From Typha latifolia (taxonomy: Eukaryota > Streptophyta > Magnoliopsida > Poales > Typhaceae): 64,000 nt of DNA. A program made the translations under genes and the position numbers. Positions within the stretch are counted from its first letter, which is position 1. Each line of letters begins with the position of its first letter. The notes below the pieces were generated by a model that ran no database searches, was not told where the DNA came from, and was given only the letters and a program-made list of their open reading frames with translations. Below are positions 1 to 12,630 of the stretch, one piece after another. The stretch is from assembly GCA_019914945.1 (NCBI GenBank), contig CM034103.1:2294001-2358000 (forward strand), read 5' to 3'.

Positions 1-3000
1 GTGGAAAGAGAGAAGATGAGCAAGTTATTGAAAGAATATTTGGAAATTTGCGCAAGTCAAAAGGTGGATTTTGCTGCTCATTAAAGTCAAATATTCCTAT
101 TAGTTTTTGTGATTATTGGACCTTCATGGCCTCCATTAGCATGAATCTCTAATTTTAATATATATATTAAATATTATGAACTAGGCCAAAACCTTTCAAG
201 ATTGAGCCCTGTATGGCTGTATGTATGAGAATGAGGTTATACTCTTTTGGGCTATTTTAACAAGTTCTAGAGATTTTGCAGGTGAGAGCTGATAAGGTGG
301 TGATTGAGAAGAATGATATTGCTCAAGGCCTTGTGGAGGTCATTGCTCAACATGGGATCACCAATCTTGTCATGGGAGCAGCAGCTGACAAGCATTATTC
401 AAGGTATATATGCATCTTATACACATGAAATCAGAGAGATTTTGATATTTTGTAGACTAATATGGATGTTGGACTTTTTATTAGTCAAGAACGAAAAGAA
501 GACAAGGCACATATCGAATAATTGGGACCTACTTCAAACTTTCAGACATTCTGTGCATTTACTTGAAGTTTTTGTTTCTCACAGTTAACTTCCATATTGA
601 AATTCCAAAGCTTTAATTACAGGAGAATGAAGGCACCAAGGTCCAAGAAAGCACTAACAGTTCAGCAACAAGCAGATCAGTCCTGCAAGATATCGTTTGT
701 TTGCAAAGGAAAACTGATTTGCACCAGGTATGCTCAATATATCTGAGGGGAGGTCTCCTTTATCTTGTCTTGCTTATGCTTATCTTTGCTAATCTAGATA
801 GGGAACAATTATCAAAATAGAAACTATTATACACAATTTATAGCTTATGTACAACTTTTTAAGCAATTAGAGTAATTAAATTTGATGAGGAACCATATGA
901 TCTCTGTGAATCTCTAAGTTCCATTTGAAGTTTAGTGTTTGGATTCCTATCTTAGTAGTCAACTGAAGATGCTTTTGAATTTGTTTCTATTCACTGATGA
1001 TTCTGAAGTTTTTTTCTATTTGAAAATATGCAAGTCGAATTGCGGGTATCTTTAACCATAAGAATTGCACATGATATTTATTAATCATCTGTTTACGAAG
1101 CATGTATCATTTTAGATGTTGATCTCTTATAGGGAAGTTGGTGAAGCATCTGTTAGAGCAGAGTCATCTGCAACGAGCCCAAGTACGAGATCCAGTATGT
1201 CTGAAAATTTCAGATCCATATCCTTACCACAATGCTCAAGTGAATCATTCAATGTGGAAGAACTCCTCAAGCAGAAGCCTAAATCAGTCAATTTCACTTC
1301 GAACACAGAAGCAGCAATAGTGACATTGTCCAATGAGCACAATGTTGCGGAACACTGGGATGAGGTGTCGGGGCACTTTATTTGCTCAAACCGTCAACAA
1401 AGTTCAGTCCATGAAATGCTTAACAATATTGCATCCTCATCAATGCACAAGGATGAGGAGATTGGAGAGGGATCAATTGTTTTACCATCACTGCCTGAGA
1501 CTGAAGAGGATTGCGAAATTTCTTCTCCACATGATGAAATGGTTAGTAAATTTTATCACTTTTCTCTGTATTAGAGAACTCCAAATTATTGTTTTATATG
1601 TCATATAGCCTTTGCTGAAAAGAAGAAGAAACTTCTGTTGGTATAAAGCAATTCATGACGTCCTGCAGGAGGATATGTCGATGGACATTGCTTTATATGA
1701 GAAACTGAAGGTTGCCTTCATGGAGGCTGAGAACTTAAAGCGTGAAGCATATGAAGAGTCTCGCCGGCGTCAAAAAGCTGAGAGAGATTTGGTTCAAGCA
1801 TCGCAAAAAGTAAGTTCTTTATTAATTTTTTATATTGCATTATCCTCTAATCAACCATTCCAGTGAGTAATTACTATACCCAACATATGGACATCAAGAT
1901 AAACGGAAGATTCAAGAAAATTATCTTACGTAGGTAAAAGCAGCGGATGCTTTATACACTATAGAAGTAAAACAGAGGAAGGAAATAGAGGAAAGGCTAG
2001 CACGAGAAAATGCTAGAATAGAACGGCACAAGCAGCAGCTCAATCAGATACTTGATGAACTAAAGAAGGCACAGGAGCAGACATCGACATATGAACTACA
2101 AATAAGAGATTCTGAACTTATCATCAAGGATTTGGAAGGCAAAATATCAGATGCCTACCTTCTCCTAGAAAAATATCAACAAGATCAAAAGGAGCTACTG
2201 CGAGAACGAGATGACACTGTCAAAGAAGCAGAAAATCTACGTCGAAACAAAGAGGAACAAAGTTCTAGTTCTCATGATAAAGTAACCTTCTCAGAGTTCA
2301 GCTACTCAGAGCTGAAGCAAGCGACTAACGACTTTGATGAGTCACTAAAGATTGGAGAAGGTGGGTATGGCAGTGTATACAAGGGCTTTCTCCGCCACAC
2401 TGTGGTGGCCATAAAGGTGCTGAATCCTGATGGAATCCAAGGAAACTTGGAGTTCAATCAAGAGGTAATTCCTGCAACAACTGAAAGTCTTCGATCATCA
2501 TAATTATACTACTTTGGAGAACAATAGAAAGCTCTCCTGATTTTTAAAACTTGTAGGTGGAGATCCTCAGCAAGGTGAGGCATCCAAACCTTGTGACTCT
2601 TATTGGAGCATGCACCGAGATCGGCGCTCTCGTCTACGAGTTCTTTCCAAATGGAAGCTTGGAGGATCGCCTCACATGTAAGCACCAAACACAGCCTCTC
2701 ACATGGAAGGAGCGGATACGCATTGCAGCTGAGGTCTGCTCGGCATTAATCTTCCTACATTCCTCTAAGCCACAATGCATAGTCCATGGCGATCTAAAGC
2801 CCGCAAACATTCTTCTTGATGCAAACTGCGTGAGCAAACTTGGCGACTTTGGCATTTGCCGCCTTCTTAGCCAATCTAACATGATGAATACTCTGGTCCA
2901 CCGCACTTATAGTCCAAAGGGCACATTTGCCTACATGGATCCTGAGTACCTTGCTACTGGAGAGCTCACACCACAGTATGATGTCTACTCCTATGGTATC

Positions 3001-3597
3001 ACCCTACTGCGCCTGCTCACAGGAAAGCCTGCGTTCAGAATTAACAAGGTGGTGCAGGAGGCGATGGACAAAAGATGCTTGCATGAGTTATTAGATGCTT
3101 CTGCAGGAGAGTGGCCATTTGAGCAAGCTAAAGAGTTGGCAAACTTAGGCTTGAGATGCTGTGATATTAGAAGGAAGAGTAGGTCAGAGCTTAGAAAAGA
3201 GGCTTGGACAGTGCTGGAATCCATGAGAGCTGCTGCCATAACCGTTGGGCCATCTTGGTCATTCAGATCTGATTCAGATCACAGTAGATGCATGCCTTCA
3301 TATTTCTTGTGCCCGATTCTCCAGGTTAGTATTACTTATTAACTGAGCTTTTATATCATCTAAGCTTGTAGTTATTCCATACGACTTTATGAATGGAGCT
3401 TGCAGGAGATCATGGCGGACCCACACATAGCAGCAGATGGATTCACATATGAAGCTCAGGCTATAAAAGAGTGGATTCATAGTGGCCACGACACATCTCC
3501 CATGACCAACCTGAAGCTTAGTACTTGTGAGCTTATTCCAAATCATGCCCTTCGTTCTGCAATTAAAGAATGGTCACAGAAGAGAGAGTTTATGTAA
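1..3597 (+). CDS. U-box domain-containing receptor-like kinase (USP + kinase + U-box), 5' partial
   Basis: Fusion of a universal-stress-protein (USP) domain, coiled coil, protein kinase and U-box, the architecture of plant PUB kinases (PUB33/PUB52-like). The U-box should recruit E2 for ubiquitination; the role is inferred from family. Exons: 1-63, 282-403, 623-727, 1133-1541, 1609-1809, 1934-2464, 2557-3324, 3406-3597, giving 796 residues in frame; the start lies left of the window. Visible: end of the USP domain (LVMGAAADKHYS, exon 2); a Ser-rich variable linker (about 97-235); a Lys/Glu/Arg-rich coiled coil (about 250-410); Gly loop GEGGYG (441-446); VAIK lysine (461); catalytic loop HGDLKPAN (554-561) with Gly replacing the Arg of HRD, so a non-RD kinase; DFG (574-576); and a C-terminal U-box (about 722-793). 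The non-RD loop is usual for this family. No defect is seen in the part present. Exon edges are my reading; the Ser-rich exon 4 and short exon 5 joins are the least certain. Confidence 0.93.
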
Positions 3598-4079
3598 CTG
3601 GTTTTTTTTTTTTAAATGTACGGATGCATAAATTGTTTGTCGTTGTCTGTGTAGCAGATGTAACGGGTCCCTGTAAACATCCCTTTTTTCTTTGGGTTGC
3701 AAAGCAAATATAGTCTGTATAAAATCCTTGTTTGTTTGACTGATGTAATTAGTTTCTTAAACTGTAATTATGATATTAAACATAATATAGTGATAATTAG
3801 AATATTTTGAAAGTTTTATCTATGTGGCAATTATATCATAATTCAGACATGGGGGAACCTTTTAAAAAATGGCTTTCTTAAATCATAAAAAACGCAGTAT
3901 AACTGAACGGAGAACGGAGAGGGGATAACGGGGAACGGGACAAACGCGGCTTTGGTGGGAAGAAGTAGAAAAAGGACTCCAGAATCAATACCCAGATCTA
4001 CCCATTTCTCGGCTCCACTCTCCCCTTTCCTCGCAGTGGAAACCCTAACTTCCACTTGCGCTTCTTCTATAGTTGGGGA
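3598..4079. other. Intergenic: kinase 3' UTR and SPPL promoter/leader
   Basis: Contains T-rich 3' UTR sequence of the U-box kinase gene and, from about 3900, a GC-richer block that is probably the SPPL leader. No separate gene seen. Confidence 0.6.
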
Positions 4080-7000
4080 ATGATGGGTTTGGGGAGGTTT
4101 CGAGCTTCATCGTCGGCTCCGCTGCTGTTGGTAGTAGTTTTGGCTCTTCTAGGCGTCGTCCTCGGAGGTGATATAGTCCACGAGGACGACGAGGCGCCGA
4201 AGCAACCTGGTTGCTCTAATAATTTCGTCCTTGTGAGTTAATTTCCAACTTCCGGAACTTTGAATCGCTAAAGTTCCTATTATCCGAACTTAGTAATTGT
4301 GCTGGGGAATCTTTGGGCATGTTGTTCGGTAATCTGATGTGGTTTTGGGATATTTCGGGACTTTGAGCTGTGGTGTGCGCCTGGATTCGAGAGGGAGGAA
4401 TTAAAAAATATATATCTTGTGCATGATTTCCTAGTGTTCTTTTTTTTTTTCTCAATTATCGACGCCTGGTGCTTGATTCGAAAGTAGTGTCAAATTTGGG
4501 ACCAAATAGGTACATAATTTTGTCGATTTTAATTCAGAAGGAATTTTTCTGTTAGAGAATAACAGAACTAAACCGAAAAAAGAAAAAATCAATTATGCCG
4601 TTTGGGAGAAGATATGAAATTGTTTATAAGTGTGTTTCGCTTTCCATCTTTAATCTTGGTTAAATAATTTGTAGTTAGCACTCACGTTGGTTAGATCCAC
4701 CACCTCTGCCTATTAATGTATTCATTTTTCTTAAATATATCTACAACTGTAACAACCATTTGAACAGCCAACATGTACCTTGGTTTTTATTTGTGCACTA
4801 TGAACTAAGACGAAGAGTCCTTTACTGCAGCTCTGCCTGGAGCAGTAATGATTTTCTTTCTTTTTTTCCCTTCCTTATTATCGGTTGTTTCATTATTCTT
4901 CCTTTCATCTCTGTTTTGAGCAGGTAAAAGTGCAAACTTGGGTAAATAACAGTGAGGATGATGAGTTTGTTGGTGTTGGTGCTCGGTTTGGTCATATGAT
5001 AGTGTCGAAAGAAAAGTACGCCAATCGAACGAGAATTTCTTTAGCAGACCCTCCTGATTGCTGTACTGTGCCTAAGAAAAAGGTTCCATTCTTCTAGGTC
5101 TAGCAAGTGGTCTCTCAGAACCACTTTGCTGTTAGTTCATATCTTTGTGATCTTAAGTTACATCCATTTTGTTAGGTTGCTGGGGATGTTCTATTAGTGC
5201 ACAGGGGGAAATGCAGGTTTACTACAAAGGCAAGAGTTGCAGAAGCTGCAGGTGCTTCTGCCATACTGATTATAAACAACCGTAAAGGTATGCCATCCTT
5301 CTCACTTTCTGCTGTAAATGTAGTTCCATAAGAAAAAAAAAACATTTGTTAGCTGGATTCCATCACCGTCGAAGTTGAGTATTATACAAGTTGCCTAATA
5401 ATCTAGTGGATTTATTAAGTTGAACATAATGAGCAATTTTATTTTATTACATAACCCACTAGGTTGGATAACTTCATGCATTTCTGATATAGTTCTATCT
5501 GTATGGTTTAAAAAAAGGTTCTTTGCAATAGTAATCAGGTTAAATGTTGTGGTTCAGGTTTTGCAATTTGAATTACTTATCGAAGTGTTGAAAACTCCAG
5601 ATCATCTTTTATCTTGTCATCTTCTTTTTATTGCCATTCCCTTGTCACATGTGACTAATCTCTCATGGCGAGTTAATCTAAGAAATATTGTTTGTGTGTA
5701 CACATGTCCATTCAGGAGGACTTTGATATAATCTTTCCACATTATAGTTCTTTTACTAATTTGTTTGTGTATCATGCTCGCATTTTTTTATGTTATCCTT
5801 CATTTATCCTACAGAACTATACAAGATGGTATGTGATCAGAACGAAACAGACTTAAATATAAAGATACATGCAGTTATGCTGCCTCAGGATGCAGGTGTC
5901 AGCTTAGAGAAAATTATTACACATGGTGACTCAGGTGGGTCTTTGATTTATCCAAGTCGTTTGCAGTTTCTATACTTGTTGCTAATCCTTACCTAGGGAA
6001 GCATTGGAAACAATTGATCACTCCTGTTCATTTTGTTCTTGTGGAACCCAAGGTTCACGAACAACTCAGCACGACTTCATTAGTGCTGGTTATCTTTGTA
6101 AAAAATTGTGCTGTTTTATTTGGATGCATAAGATATTTCTTGAATCACGGTTTAAGAGTTAACCCAGGATGGTTGCTTCTTTCGTGTCTTTCTTTATATT
6201 TCACATTTTCTTTCATGAAGGGCATATGCTGTCTTTTTTCAATCTGTTGAGCTTTTCTTTATCCATGTTGACCTAAGAGGCTAAGACTTTCATTCTTTTT
6301 TAGGGACAATTTGTTATCGGTACAAAATCAAAACATCTATCATAATGTATCAACAAGAGAAGCTTTGTCAGTCAGTTATCATCAACTTTTAATTTTATAA
6401 TTTGATGATACATGCTTGTGAGTCCAAAGGATTGTAGTCCAACTATTTTAACTTCAAAACATCTATCATAATGTATCAACAGGAGAAGCTTTGTCAGTCA
6501 GTTATCATCAACTTTTAATTTTATAATTTGATGATACATGCTTGTGAGTCCAAAGGATTGTAGTCCAACTATTTTAACTTCAAAACATCTATCATAATGT
6601 ATCAACAGGAGAAGCTTTGTCAGTCAGTTATCATCAACTTTTAATTTTATAATTTGATGATACATACTTGTGAGTCCAAAGGATTGTAGTCCAACTATTT
6701 TAACATTGAATTTATTCAGTTGCTGTGCAGTTATATTCTCCAGATCGTCCTGTTGTTGATACAGCAGAGGTGTTTCTGTGGCTTATGGCAGTTGGTACCA
6801 TCCTTTGTGCATCATATTGGTCCGCATGGACTGCTAGAGAAGCATATATTGAGCAGGAAAAGTTATTGAAGGTTCTACAACTTTTCTTTGAGGGTATTTC
6901 GTCATCTTATGCAGTATGGAATCCAATAAATTTCCTTATTTACTGACAATTGGACTAATGGTTTTAGGACGGACCTGATGATGTATTGACCATAGAGGCT

Positions 7001-10000
7001 ACGGGCACCAGCGGTATTGTGGACATCAACACAACATCAGCAATATTATTTGTTGTGATTGCCTCATGCTTCTTGATCCTACTTTACAAGCTCATGTCTT
7101 TCTGGTTTGTGGAGATTTTGGTGGTTCTGTTTTGCATTGGTGGAGTAGAGGTGCATTTCTGCTCCTTTATAGTTTCATTTTTCTGTTAGTTGATGATTAT
7201 GATGGGTGCTGCAGTATAGATAAAAAAAATAGTTGTAAACTACTCAATTGAGTTAAAGGCTGATATTCAGTTAATTCGTAGTTATTATTATTATTATTTT
7301 ACTGTACAAATGATTTAATAGAGACTTATACTCATATTGTGGTCATGCTAATCTGCTAAAATATTCAACTGAATTGTTGAGAAGGACTTTTATTCAAGCT
7401 TCTGTTCCCATATTATGAATTACAGGGAATAGCTTTGATAAGATATTGTTGTTAAAGTGGCTGTCACTTTGCCTTATATGCAATTTGATGATTAAAGTTA
7501 CTTCTTAGTCTTTTGTTTCCTCGCACTTTGATGATTTATATTCTGATATAACTACATCATAATTGGATGTACTTATTGTCTCTTATACAAATTTCTCGAT
7601 TGGATGGATGATATGTTAGACATGCACTGTGCACATAGTATTTAATCTTACACCCCACCCACCCACCCACCCCCCCGAATGCAGCTTACAACTTTCATTT
7701 TTTTGGTTACTTGTCTAATTGATTAACTATCTTTCTCTGTTCCTTCAGGGTCTGCAAACATGCTTGGTGGCTTTATTATCACGGTATGTTGATTATGTCA
7801 TATGCTTCCTTCGGAATATTTTGTTTTAGTAATTAAGATGAATACTGAAAGTCAGAATGAAAGATATATAAGTTTGAGAAGTATGATGAATTGATCATGC
7901 AGTAGAAGTTTCTTTGTTGAGATGTTTTGCATTTTTTATAAGTTACTTGTCTTCGAACTTATATTTGGATCTTGGAATTTGATCTTGGCTTCTCAGTTTG
8001 CTCTTGCTTTTTAATGCTGAATGCAAAGGTGGTGACTTTCTGGCTTATGTAACTGCAAGGAAGTAATTTTACCTGCGAAAATGAGCATCAGCCATTTCAT
8101 ATTTTCATCCTTTATCTTAGGACCATACATTCTTTTAATCAACCAACACACTTAACAGGACTTGACTTACATTTCTATTCTAAAATCAATAAACTGACTT
8201 AGTAAAGGTTCTCTTGATTGCTGTAGCTTTTAAGTTGGGACAGCTGAGCTTTTGAAATTCTGTTTCATCTGCATCCACTTGCGTAAAGACTTATTTGTAT
8301 TAATACTTAAATTTGTAGCATTGTTTCGTTGGACTCATAATAATTAAAGTTATTAAATTTTGTCATGTTTCCCATGGTTCATTTATTTGAAATAATATTT
8401 CATATCTTGGTGCTTCTTGCTTGTGACTTCCCAAGTTTGGGGGATATAGTTCCTTGCTGTTCTCGTTAAAGTTTTGATTCTAAATACTGATTATTACTAG
8501 GATGAATTCTGCAGATGGTTTCGGCATGCTGGAGAATCTTTTGTGAAAGTACCCTTCTTTGGAGCTGTTTCATATCTTACATTGGCTGTCTCTCCATTCT
8601 GTATCGCATTTGCTGTCATATGGGCTGTTTATCGCCGTGTATCCTTTGCTTGGATTGGGCAAGATATACTGGTAAATACATTCTTTATTATGCTATAAGT
8701 AGCATAAAGTAATCAGTAACATAGGAGATGCCGCTTGGTGTGACAGTAAGCTTGCCTTTTGCATCCAAAAGATCATGGATTTAAATCATGGAAATAGCCT
8801 CTTCTTCTTTTTTTTAATTAAAAATAATAATATGACCTGCATCAATTGGTATATCCAACATTTATTTTGACAAGAATTTGCACGTGTCCTTCTTTGACTT
8901 CCCTGTTCTGATTAATTTAGCATGATGATACCAATTTTCACCTTCTCTCTTTTTTGTTCACATTGCATGAAACATTCCAATGATTATAGACCCTTGAACT
9001 CTATTGGGATTTTGTGTAACTGACCTTTCTTTTGCAGTATATTACATAAACAACTAGAGATAACCATGTGTACTGGGATTATAAATTATCCAGATGCGGG
9101 TCTTCTGTGTGAGAAGAGAAATTCCAACTAAGCCTCTTATTAATTTATGGAATTTGATGAGCTTTCTGCCTTCAGGGTGATACTGTCAATGTTGATATCT
9201 TCAACATTCTGTCTAGTTGACATGTTATGGATTCTGTGCATCTAATGAATAGAGTTCAAGCTGCTTTGTCTTGCAACTTTTGCCCTTGCTTTAGCAAAAT
9301 GAGAGATAGCTGGAGTTTATTCTGTTTCAATTTGATTTTGTAACATTTTGTTGACTGATTGTGACTGTTATCCTCACGTAATTAACATACTCCTTATTAT
9401 CCTGATGATAATTTTATCTCAAATCACATTCTTAATAATTTTTTGCAGTCTTCTTTAATCGAAAAACATTTTTCTAGATTGTTACTGTTGGTTTCTTATG
9501 GTTTATTGACCATAATTATTTCCCTTCCTTTCGGACCAGGGTATTGCACTAATTATTACGGTTCTCCAAATTGTCCGAGTACCTAATCTCAAGGTAAGAT
9601 TATTGTTATTCATATAAGTGCATATTTGACAAACTATATCTGTGTTCATATTTGAGCAGATCATCTTTTGTTGTTTACTTGCAATCATATCATGAAATTG
9701 GGTGCCTTTAACGTACTGGACATGATCAGGTGGGAACTGTGCTTCTCAGTTGTGCCTTCTTGTATGACATCTTTTGGGTTTTCGTTTCAAAGAGGTGGTT
9801 CCATGAAAGTGTGATGATTGTGGTACGTATTATCATGACTATGTTTTTGGTCAAACCCAACAGTCTGAAAATATTACCTTTCTTGTTATGCTCTTCTTCT
9901 AGGTTGCACGTGGTGACAAGACTGATGAGGATGGTGTCCCAATGCTACTTAAAATACCACGAATGTTTGATCCATGGGGTGGATACAGCATCATAGGTTT

Positions 10001-12034
10001 TGGAGACATCCTTTTACCAGGACTGCTAATTGCCTTTGCATTAAGGTTGATTTATTAGAATTTTTTTTATCATTCTTCTTGTTATTTTAGCTTCATGAGC
10101 CAACTTCTACATATGCCTTTCCCAGATATGATTGGGCTGCAAAGAAAAACTTGCGAGCTGGTTATTTCCTGTGGTCAATGGTGGCTTATGGTTCTGGTAA
10201 GAGATCATTTTCCTTTTCTTTTTAGTTTTTATAATGCTGTAGGAGCCCTACTAATAGGATACATGTTAAGAGGAAGATTTAATAACAGGACAGTACATAG
10301 TCTTGTTGATTTACTTTACTAAACTATTATGTATAAGTTTCACCAGATCTGCCATATCATACAGAATATATTCCACCAATAATGTTGTGGTTTACTGAAC
10401 ATTCGTCTTCCCTCAAGGTTTGAGGAGGTGGTCAATAAGAAGATAGTACTGAAGAGTGTGAAACAAAATAATATATACACTGTTTTGAAAATGTGTTCAA
10501 CCAGTATTCTTGTGTGTCTTTCTCTTGTGAATGTGGGGGTGGTGGATTATGGACTATGCAAGTTAGAAGTCTGAACATAGTAATACATTGAAAACTTTAT
10601 CCTCTTATTATGATCATCCTTGCTAATCAATATACTTTTATTTCCTCTTTTGCAGGTTTGCTCATTACATATGTTGCGTTGAATCTTATGGATGGGCACG
10701 GTCAACCAGCTCTTCTTTACATAGTGCCTTTCACATTGGGTAAGTAATACTTTGGTAAGCTGAGAAAAAGAAGATTTTTTAAAGCAAAATGGTAATGGAC
10801 AGATTGGATCTCCTTTTGCATTCTGTGCTTTTACAACTGCTCAGTTGTTTTCCTCTTCTTTTTTCTCTGGCTGCTCACATGTAAATAGGGTTGGGCTGGC
10901 AAAATTGCCCTGATCATCTTGACATGAAATGGGTGTCTCGTGCACCTCTCCCCAAACATAGTGGTTTGGTGAACGAGAAATGTAAGCAATCTCATAGTCA
11001 TATCTAGCAAAAGAAGATTCATATACAAACAAGTCCTAAGTATCCTCTCTTGTCTATATGGCGCTTCACCTCACCGCTGATTACTAGAGATTATTTTAGT
11101 GAGTTGATCTAGCAACACTAAGACTGTTAATCTGGCCCAATAGCTTGACCTGAGTCCTGCTCAAAATTTTCAGGCCTTAACCTTACCCGAGCCCAAATTG
11201 GGCTCAACTTGAGGCTAATTCAGTGGGGATCAAGCTTAGCCTCTCCGGCTCGACCTGAAACCTGAAACCTAAGGCCCGGTCTGTAACCCGAACTAGTAGC
11301 CTATCCAAAAGCTTCTTTTTATGTCTCTATCATGATTCTTTTCCAAGACAGAATGACTGTTCATATATATTATTTTCCTTACCTTTTTTCTTTTACCTTC
11401 CATCCTCAATTAATTGGTATCTTTCAATCACTATTTCAAGATATACTAACAGCTCACATGAATCATGATGGCTATCTATTTCTATAAGCCTTAGAAGCAT
11501 ATTTAGTATCCAGTTGAGTTTGGGCTCAAACCTGGTCTGGCCCATAGACTAGAAATCTCTTAGCCTGATGGGTCATGTCTGGACCTCTGAAATAAAATCT
11601 GGCCTAAACCTGATCTGTCCCGAAGGGCTATTGAGTTGAGCAGGCCTGAGGCCTAAGTTGGCTCGATATTTTTGGCCTGAACCTGGCTTGGCCCAGCCAA
11701 TGGCCATCCCTAGAGGGTGAGGCGGCAGTTGCCCCATTCCGTCATAAAACAAGAATCTTTCTTGGCCCGGAGAAAGTACTCAGGTTTCATTCAGGGCCCT
11801 TTCTTTGTTCTGTCTTTTCTGAGATTCATTCTATGAGGCCAATGACTCTAGTGGTGTTCCATTCCAACGATGGCCGTGCCACAGGCACGGCCCATGCCGC
11901 CCGCCGGCACGGCACGGCACATGCTGCAGCACTTGTCGGCCGTGCCATAAGAAAAGGAGAGAAAAATGTACCATATTGGCTGTCGCCGTCGTCACTGGCC
12001 TCCGAATCCACAACTTAAGTTTCTAACCGATAAA

Positions 12035-12093
<59 letters not shown>

Positions 12094-12484
12094 TCCCCTC
12101 CCTCAACTAGGGCACCCGACGCGAGCTCGGGCGAGCGGCGACAGCGAGCTCGACGACGAGGTTAATGGCGAAGCTATTTGGAGGGGTGCCGTGCGGCACC
12201 CATCGTGCCACGTGCCGGTTGGCACGGCCATCCTTGTTCCATTCCATCTCTTTACTACTGCTTTTGACTTTTGCAGTATCCTGGAGGCAGCCAAATTTAT
12301 TCATTAAACTCTCAATACTCTGTATTCCCTTGAAATTATTGTGAGTAGCACTGTCTGCTAATTTCCTTGCCTACTTGTTGCAGGCACATTCTTGACACTC
12401 GGATGGAAAAGGGGTGAGCTAAGAAATCTCTGGACCAAAGGAGATCCGGAGAGAGTATGTTTACATATGCAAGCTGCGGAGTAG
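4080..12484 (+). CDS. Signal peptide peptidase-like protein with PA domain (SPPL2-5 group)
   Basis: Intramembrane aspartic protease of the presenilin/SPP family, expected in endosomal or vacuolar membranes where it cuts type II membrane stubs (family knowledge). Exons: 4080-4232, 4924-5082, 5176-5287, 5815-5934, 6720-6871, 6968-7150, 7749-7783, 8515-8671, 9540-9593, 9730-9822, 9903-10045, 10126-10196, 10656-10739, 12384-12484; 538 aa, normal for the group. A hydrophobic N-terminal signal segment is followed by a lumenal protease-associated domain (about 60-190), then multiple membrane helices. Catalytic motifs are intact: YD (387-388), GFGD (438-441) and the PAL motif in QPALLY (495-497). The first of two adjacent ATGs was chosen; the second (4083) would lose one residue. 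Exon 7 has only 35 nt. Intron 4 ends in a 126-bp tandem array and the 1.6-kb last intron carries element debris; neither breaks the frame. Both catalytic aspartates are present, so I expect an active enzyme. Confidence 0.95.
6330..6704. repeat. Tandem array, three copies of a 126-bp unit, in SPPL intron 4
   Basis: The unit begins AAAACATCTATCATAATG at 6330, 6456 and 6582, an exact 126-bp period. The copies differ by very few bases (for example CAACAAGAG in copy 1 versus CAACAGGAG in copies 2 and 3), so the expansion is recent. The last copy ends about 15 bp before the exon 5 acceptor at 6719. Confidence 0.95.
8726..8816 (+). mobile_element. Degenerate tRNA-derived SINE in SPPL intron 8
   Basis: A segment with an A-box-like CCGCTTGGTGTGACAGTAAG, then GATCATGGATTTAAATCATG resembling a decayed B box (GGTTCGAATC type), and a T-rich tail. 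Short, with no visible duplication, so only tentatively a SINE. Confidence 0.4.
11120..11712. mobile_element. Degenerate GGCCCA/CCTGA-rich element remnant in the last SPPL intron
   Basis: A long low-grade repetition of words such as GGCCTGAACCTGGCTTGGCCC, ending in ATGGCCATCCCTAG. This texture and the CCCTA end resemble the non-coding hAT-like elements elsewhere in the window. Left boundary is approximate and no clear target duplication was found. Confidence 0.45.
11867..12234. mobile_element. GC-rich inverted-repeat element, 368 bp, in the last SPPL intron
   Basis: The termini are inverted copies: ACGATGGCCGTGCC at the left and GGCACGGCCATCCT at the right (12 of 14 match), with further imperfect GGCACGG-rich inversion inside. 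A perfect 12-bp direct repeat, TGTTCCATTCCA, flanks it at 11855-11866 and 12235-12246. The centre holds a (CT)n tract. A flanking repeat of this size is near the 9-11 bp of Mutator-like elements, but the family is not established. Confidence 0.7.
12040..12092. repeat. (CT)n microsatellite
   Basis: About 26 uninterrupted CT units, inside the GC-rich inverted-repeat element of the last SPPL intron. Confidence 0.95.
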
Positions 12485-12540
12485 AACACCATGTCTATCT
12501 ATGTACATTCTGACAGTATATAATCAACGTCGGCTTAAGA

Positions 12541-12630
12541 GATTGTAACATGTATAACTGTAACGTACCAGTATGTAACAGTTCGAGATTGTAACATGTA
12601 TAACTGTAATGTACCAGTATGTAACAGTTC
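12541..12630. repeat. Tandem duplication of a 46-bp unit in the SPPL 3' UTR
   Basis: GATTGTAACATGTATAACTG recurs at 12541 and 12587 with a single obvious difference (GTAACG versus GTAATG). Each unit contains several TGTA words, which resemble the far-upstream element of plant polyadenylation signals. Confidence 0.9.

Noticed and set aside
2800..2830. Loss of the HRD arginine in the U-box kinase as a sign of a dead kinase
   Set aside because: HGDLKPAN with intact VAIK and DFG is a non-RD loop usual for this plant kinase family, so it does not by itself mean inactivity.
6330..6704. Regular repeat array that might suggest a CRISPR-like structure
   Set aside because: The units are head-to-tail 126-bp tandem copies without unique spacers, within a plant intron.
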